Shown: positions 60,033 through 64,000 of the stretch, piece by piece
Numbering within the stretch: position 1 is the stretch's first letter
Layout: the number at the start of each line of letters is the position of its first letter
Virus record (IMG/VR): IMGVR_UViG_3300050343_000177
Span: 16,432-80,431 of that record
Strand: one strand, 5' to 3'
Length of the DNA: 64,000 nucleotides
DNA from: a virus
Position numbers and translations under genes: made by a program
Notes under the pieces: generated by a model
What the model was told of the DNA's origin: nothing
Database searches by the model: none
The model's input: only the letters and a program-made list of their open reading frames with translations

Positions 60033-60836
60033 ATGAGTGAAGCACAACCGTCCCGCAAAGTTGGAGGTCACGCCTATGGTAGACGACATCAAACAATGTC
60101 TAACACTGCTGAAGAAGGTGAACTCTGTATCTATACTGGTCATTCGCTCGGCAGATTCTCTTCGCATTCGATGCGATATGACAGTCATCAAGCTTGCGTT
60201 CGCTGTGTTGCTGCTGCACGTGAAGGTCGATTGTCTTTTGATATTGACCGTTTACTAAAACGTGAACGTAAACGTGCTCTTAAATTCTGGTCTCAAGTAG
60301 ATATCGGTGACCCTGATGAATGCTGGATGTGGAATGGCACAATTAATAGCCGCACTAAACAACCTCAATTTTCGTGGAGACGTCATGGTATTTCTAGTTC
60401 CACGCAGCACCATCCTCAACGTGTTGCAATGTGGTTTAGCTGGGGGGACTTGGGATTCACAGGAGTTAAAACAACTTGTGGAGAAAAGTATTGCTGTAAT
60501 CCCTTCCACCTCATCCCCCAAAGAGTGGGAGTCTTTGTTGACCAAGATAGTTACATCGAATCTTTTGAGTTAGCTTGTCAACTTCATACACTTAAGCAAC
60601 AAGTAGCTGAGTATATGATTGAAGAAGCTCTTAAAGAGCAAGCACGTATGGATGAATCTGAAGAGATTGATGCTCGTGCTGACTTACTACTCAATCCTGA
60701 TACTGGTTTTGCTGAACGCTTTGATGCAGTCATGACTGACATGCTTGCCGGTCGTCACATAAGTCAGACAGAACCACTAGACCCTGGTCTACTTCGTAAG
60801 CCTTCTGACAATGAAGAAACAAACGAAGAATTCTAA
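60033..60836 (+). CDS. HNH-like endonuclease with acidic tail
   Basis: 267 residues. Residues about 90-175 read 'DECWMWNGTINSRTKQPQF', 'QRVAMWFSWGDLGF' and 'CGEKYCCNPFHLI', the cyanophage-type HNH pattern (C-x-W, Arg, C-x-x-x-C-C-N-P-x-H-L). The last residues are E-T-N-E-E-F, like the SSB-type tails at 56106. Start chosen at the ATG 60033. Confidence 0.65.
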   Translation: MSEAQPSRKVGGHAYGRRHQTMSNTAEEGELCIYTGHSLGRFSSHSMRYDSHQACVRCVAAAREGRLSFDIDRLLKRERKRALKFWSQVDIGDPDECWMWNGTINSRTKQPQFSWRRHGISSSTQHHPQRVAMWFSWGDLGFTGVKTTCGEKYCCNPFHLIPQRVGVFVDQDSYIESFELACQLHTLKQQVAEYMIEEALKEQARMDESEEIDARADLLLNPDTGFAERFDAVMTDMLAGRHISQTEPLDPGLLRKPSDNEETNEEF

Positions 60837-60887
60837 CCTCACATTAACGATTAAAAACACTTATCTTAAACAAAGAGTCATTCAATT

Positions 60888-61310
60888 ATGTCTAGACGCA
60901 CAGATCTACTTCAAGCTCTCGTTCAATCCGACAAGTTCGGTGAAGAGAAAAAGCAGGAGCAGCAATTCCTTATTGCTACTGCTGAGTTAATCCTTTATGA
61001 CCTAGTAAACATTGCAATTGCTGGTGTCGAAAGAAGCGGTGCTGGTTCACTTGTTATCAATTTACAAAACGACTCCACGACATTTATGTCTGGTCACTCA
61101 ATTGAATTTGATATTAGAACTGCTGAACGCGAAGAAGATACTGAGATCCTTGAGTTCCTACGTGGACTGATGGAAGAGATAGACGAAAATGACTGGAGCA
61201 AAAATGTTTTAATTACGTTGATTAGTGATGCTGGAACAAGAACATTTGCTGTCGAAGCAGGAGGGAGCCAAGAAAGCCTCCGAGCGCTTGCAGCAGAATT
61301 TAGCGGATAA
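60888..61310 (+). CDS. hypothetical protein
   Basis: 140 residues, helical N terminus then a beta-rich domain with acidic loops. The last 83 nt overlap the start of the next gene in another frame. No family recognised. Confidence 0.65.
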   Translation: MSRRTDLLQALVQSDKFGEEKKQEQQFLIATAELILYDLVNIAIAGVERSGAGSLVINLQNDSTTFMSGHSIEFDIRTAEREEDTEILEFLRGLMEEIDENDWSKNVLITLISDAGTRTFAVEAGGSQESLRALAAEFSG

Positions 61311-61896
61311 GCTCAAGTCTCAAGGTCTTAAGCTACCTCTCTATCCGACACCTCAAATCATTGAGCGTGCTCGTGAAGTCATGGGTGGCATTGACTTTGA
61401 TCCGACTTCAGATCCTGTACAACAGGTGCTTGTTAGTGCAACGTCTGTTCCATCTATAGAAATCAATCCGCTACAAGAGCACTGGCATGGCAACGTATGG
61501 GTCTCTCCTAAAGGTGCTGTTCGTAACTCACGCATTTGGTTTAACAAGACAATCAATGAGTACCGCAATGGTCACATCAATAGCTTTGTCTTCTTTACCA
61601 GTGCATCTGAATTAGTGCGTGCATCGCCTGTCATCTGGGACTACCCCGTTTGCATACCGTTTAAACGTATTAAACAACTCAAAGCAACCACTGGTGGCTT
61701 TGAACCTGTCTGTCCTTCTACCTGGAATGCCATTGTCTATGGTCCTCCACTAGAACAAGTCATATCATCTATTGATAAAGTCTCCCTGTTTTACAACAGC
61801 TTTCGTGACATTGGCCGGATCATCTACAACGAATTTGCTGGAGATGGTTGGAGTAAAGATCTTGAGTACTATGACGAACAACGAGGACAACTGTGA
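61228..61896 (+). CDS. DNA N6-adenine methyltransferase-like protein (Dam family)
   Basis: 222 residues from the ATG at 61228. 'LYPTPQIIERAREVMGGIDF' then D-P-T-S-D resembles phage Dam-type N6-adenine methyltransferases; 'NPLQEHWHGNVWVSPKGAV' has S-P-K-G where the catalytic (D/N/S)-P-P-(Y/F) is expected, so activity may be altered or lost. The long overlap with the preceding gene leaves the start uncertain. Confidence 0.65.
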   Translation: MLEQEHLLSKQEGAKKASERLQQNLADKLKSQGLKLPLYPTPQIIERAREVMGGIDFDPTSDPVQQVLVSATSVPSIEINPLQEHWHGNVWVSPKGAVRNSRIWFNKTINEYRNGHINSFVFFTSASELVRASPVIWDYPVCIPFKRIKQLKATTGGFEPVCPSTWNAIVYGPPLEQVISSIDKVSLFYNSFRDIGRIIYNEFAGDGWSKDLEYYDEQRGQL

Positions 61897-62141
61897 TGAG
61901 TAAGCATATTGATAAAAACTTTCTTTACTCATTACCATCTGGTGCTTCTATTCATCCTTGTCGTTTGATCCACAAAGACGGAACACTAATGTGGAAACAT
62001 GCTTTGCTGTCTCAAGATAATGTTCCTAACCTTCCTGTGACTGAAGGTCACGAGCAGCACATAATAAAAACTGCTCAACGCTTAGAAGAGTTGAACAGCT
62101 GGTGCTCGCAAGAGTTAGAACCTTGGCAATGCTTTTTCTGA
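61896..62141 (+). CDS. hypothetical protein
   Basis: 81 residues, 'YSLPSGASIHPCRLIHKDGT' and 'LEELNSWCSQELEPWQC'. Adjacent to the methyltransferase gene. No family recognised. Confidence 0.6.
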   Translation: MSKHIDKNFLYSLPSGASIHPCRLIHKDGTLMWKHALLSQDNVPNLPVTEGHEQHIIKTAQRLEELNSWCSQELEPWQCFF

Positions 62142-62311
62142 TATACGCATGGTATTCACCTGAAGATGCAGAGCTCACAGAAGGTATTAATGTTTACTTC
62201 ACTCACGCTATCTACAAAAATGCAGACGTATTCCAAACGCTACTGCCACACATTCAAGATCATGAGACATTAGAGCTTCGCGATAATCTTCTATTCTTCA
62301 AGCGGTGTTAA
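62129..62311 (+). CDS. small hypothetical protein
   Basis: About 60 residues from the ATG at 62129 (M-L-F-L-I-Y-A-W-Y-S). Overlaps the previous gene by 13 nt. Its 3' end is convergent with the minus-strand gene. No family recognised. Confidence 0.5.
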   Translation: MLFLIYAWYSPEDAELTEGINVYFTHAIYKNADVFQTLLPHIQDHETLELRDNLLFFKRC

Positions 62312-62482
62312 TCCTGCTGCATGATTTGGATAGCATTCAAGGTAGGCATCCATTGGTATGACTATGTAGTCAGCGGTCATACGCTGATCTAAGTAATCAA
62401 CTGTCATCCAGCCAGGCTGTGACTCCACAGCACCTGTGATTGTATATCCCGCAAGGATGCTACAAAAAATAAGTGGTGTCAT
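62291..62482 (-). CDS. small secreted protein
   Basis: 63 residues with a short signal-like N terminus (M-T-P-L-I-F-C-S-I-L-A-G) and a Tyr/Asp-rich remainder. Overlaps the DUF3310 gene by 4 nt on the same strand. No family recognised. Confidence 0.6.
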   Translation of the reverse strand: MTPLIFCSILAGYTITGAVESQPGWMTVDYLDQRMTADYIVIPMDAYLECYPNHAAGLTPLEE

Positions 62483-63012
62483 TTTGTTTCCTCCAAATGT
62501 TTAATCAAACGATTTAAATACCAACTGCACTTAGCCGCATCCTGTGGTGCATTACCTTTTAGCCATAAGCGAAGCAGATACTTTAGTGCCTGTGCTTGAA
62601 GCATCCCTGCTTTTACATCAGGTGCATCTTGAATCGCTTCCTCAATGGTATCGATTGCTTCCTGCTTACCACGTGTGTAATGTGATGGACTATTAACAAT
62701 ATCGTTCTGTGCTTCAGGATGATAGAAGTTCCCGTCGTTATCTACTGGTCCTACATAACGATCTTGTACAAACCGATTAATGTCTTCTCTAATAGAACGC
62801 ACACGATCAACTGCTTCATTGATTGGTGTATCTTCACCACCGTCATAACCTTGAACAATCTTTAACCAACGCTTACCGTCTTTAAGATCTTCCTTGCTAT
62901 ATGAAGATAGATTTGGTAAATCGTTATTCAAATATTCCCAACCTTTGTCACTGTTCCATTCTTCGAATGCTTCATACTCTTTTTTAAACTTGTCATAATC
63001 CATGTATCGCAC
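62479..63012 (-). CDS. DUF3310 domain protein
   Basis: 177 residues (start at 63012, or M-D-Y-D-K at 63003). The C-terminal 75 residues 'NSPSHYTRGKQEAIDTIEEA' then 'QALKYLLRLWLKGNAPQDAA' and 'CSWYLNRLIKHLE' match DUF3310, a phage family of unknown function. The N-terminal half is helical and charged. Confidence 0.8.
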   Translation of the reverse strand: MRYMDYDKFKKEYEAFEEWNSDKGWEYLNNDLPNLSSYSKEDLKDGKRWLKIVQGYDGGEDTPINEAVDRVRSIREDINRFVQDRYVGPVDNDGNFYHPEAQNDIVNSPSHYTRGKQEAIDTIEEAIQDAPDVKAGMLQAQALKYLLRLWLKGNAPQDAAKCSWYLNRLIKHLEETK

Positions 63013-63062
63013 TCTTGTGTTTCACTACCTAATATAGAAGAGAATAATTAATAGCGAGAGAT

Positions 63063-63563
63063 ATGCCTGCACCAAAAGGTGACCCCTGTTATATCAAAAA
63101 TAAAGATAGATACTTTATGAGTATCGCAACTGCAATCGCCCGTGGCTCAACGCATCCGATCGTTCCTGGTGGCTGTGTCTTGATCCGTGATCGTGAAGTC
63201 ATTGGTGATGGACGCTCTGTCCTAGCTCAATCCAAAGTAGAAATTGATTGTATTACCTATGCCATTGCCACTTGCGCCAAACGAGGCACGCCCACCACCG
63301 GAGCTGTCATCTACAGCACCCGTTACCCATTCTCTGCATCTGTTTTTCAAGCTTACTTAATGGGTATACGTAGGTTTGTAGTTGCCGCTCACGAGTGGGA
63401 GCCTTACTATAAGGATGAGTTCAGACGTGCTGCACGTTTGGCAAGAGAGTTGTCTATAGCTATTGAACCACTGTTTGATGATGTAGACCAACGGTTTACA
63501 AAGAACCCACACGAACTTGATGAGTTCGATCCACAAGATAAAACTGATTTAGATAATGACTGA
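63063..63563 (+). CDS. cytidine/dCMP deaminase-like protein, zinc motif lost
   Basis: 166 residues. 'GGCVLIRDREVIGDGRSVLA', 'KVEIDCITYAIATCAKRG' and 'TTGAVIYSTRYPFSASVFQA' reproduce the order of a dCMP-deaminase fold. The H-A-E is V-E-I and the P-C-x-x-C is P-F-S-A-S, so zinc binding is probably lost. The C terminus is acidic. It directly precedes the DNA polymerase, with 8 nt overlap. Confidence 0.6.
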   Translation: MPAPKGDPCYIKNKDRYFMSIATAIARGSTHPIVPGGCVLIRDREVIGDGRSVLAQSKVEIDCITYAIATCAKRGTPTTGAVIYSTRYPFSASVFQAYLMGIRRFVVAAHEWEPYYKDEFRRAARLARELSIAIEPLFDDVDQRFTKNPHELDEFDPQDKTDLDND

Positions 63564-64000
63564 ACTACTATTTGACATAGAAAGCACGGGCTTACTCCGT
63601 GTCGGATCTACCATTCACTGCATCGTCATGCGTGACATGGATGATGTAGAAGAAGCACAGGTGTTTGATTACAAACCTGAACGCGCTGTGATTCAAGGTG
63701 TGAAACAATTAGAGAAGGCTGATGTATTAATTGGTCACAATATTATTTCCTATGACATCCCCTTACTCAAAGAACAGTTTCCAGACTTTACCTTTGGAGG
63801 TGAGGTGCTTGATACTCTTGTGCTCTCCCGTCTCTTTTATCCTCATATTGAAGATCGTGATTTTGAAAGACGCCCTCAAGGTATGCCGCAACGCCTTTAT
63901 GGACGCCATAGCCTCGAAGCCTGGGGACACCGATTAAAATGTTTCAAGGGTGACTATCGGTAAGCACGAAGCTGCTTGGGATAAATATTCACCTGAGATG
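63556..64000 (+). CDS. T7-like DNA polymerase, N-terminal part (runs off the window)
   Basis: The visible part is the 3'-5' exonuclease domain: 'LLFDIESTGLL' (Exo I, D-x-E), 'ADVLIGHNIISYDIPLLKEQ' (Exo II) and 'DTLVLSRLFYPH', then 'GRHSLEAWGHRLKCFKGDY', all as in T7-type DNA polymerases. The frame breaks after G-D-Y-R at 63963, but another frame continues 'GKHEAAWDKYSPEM' to the edge, so a base shift is likely. It replicates the phage genome. Confidence 0.85.

Overview
The window is a stretch of a lytic cyanobacterial virus (cyanophage), most likely one infecting marine Synechococcus or Prochlorococcus. The evidence is an intact photosystem II psbA gene, a high-light-inducible (hli) gene, class I ribonucleotide reductase genes, a MazG-like pyrophosphohydrolase, a T7-like DNA polymerase and a terminase/portal/major-capsid set. 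It is not a typical T4-like cyanomyovirus: no gp20/gp23/gp43-type genes are seen, the capsid protein resembles the N4-gp56 family, and replication is by a VirE-type primase-helicase plus a T7-like polymerase.

Layout. (1) 1-25.2 kb, almost all minus strand: virion and packaging genes. Reading from the right these are Gly/Ala- and Gln/Pro-rich virion proteins, a small 'MRFA' protein family including one with an S74 chaperone domain, the large terminase, the portal, a host-like sigma-70 factor, the major capsid protein and several unassigned virion genes including one with a SWIM zinc finger. Two plus-strand genes (an HNH endonuclease and an Ig-like virion protein) interrupt this block, as does one inverted 'MRFA' paralogue. 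(2) 25.2-26.9 kb: the divergence point, with a GIY-YIG-like gene and a noncoding stretch carrying iterons and three cyanobacterial-type DnaA boxes, a candidate replication origin. (3) 26.9-36.4 kb, plus strand: an array of tiny genes, most of them preceded by the same unit: a GC-rich hairpin, 11 nt, a GTGTTCTTTA box, about 12 nt, then the start codon, with no Shine-Dalgarno sequence. (4) 36.4-46.8 kb: tRNA-Asp(GTC), two related virion-like proteins, a DUF932 protein, an RlpA-like secreted protein, psbA, hli and several homing endonucleases. (5) 46.8-64 kb: tightly overlapping early and metabolic genes (glutaredoxin-like protein, IF-1 homologue, MazG, NrdA/NrdB) followed by replication genes (SSB proteins, PD-(D/E)XK nuclease, primase-helicase, T7-like DNA polymerase running off the end).

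About 25 genes are broken by single-base shifts, including terminase, portal, major capsid, sigma and SSB genes, and their reading continues cleanly in another frame. The simplest explanation is uncorrected indel errors in the assembly, so those genes are annotated over their inferred full span. Gene ends given for them are reconstructions made by reading across frames by eye.

The most unusual element is the repeated hairpin + GTGTTCTTTA unit (21 copies). Its stems differ in sequence but keep pairing, and the 11-nt spacing is nearly invariant. It could make each mini-gene a separate transcription unit with a very short or absent leader. The phage also encodes a translation initiation factor IF-1 homologue and its own sigma factor, which may or may not be linked to this arrangement.
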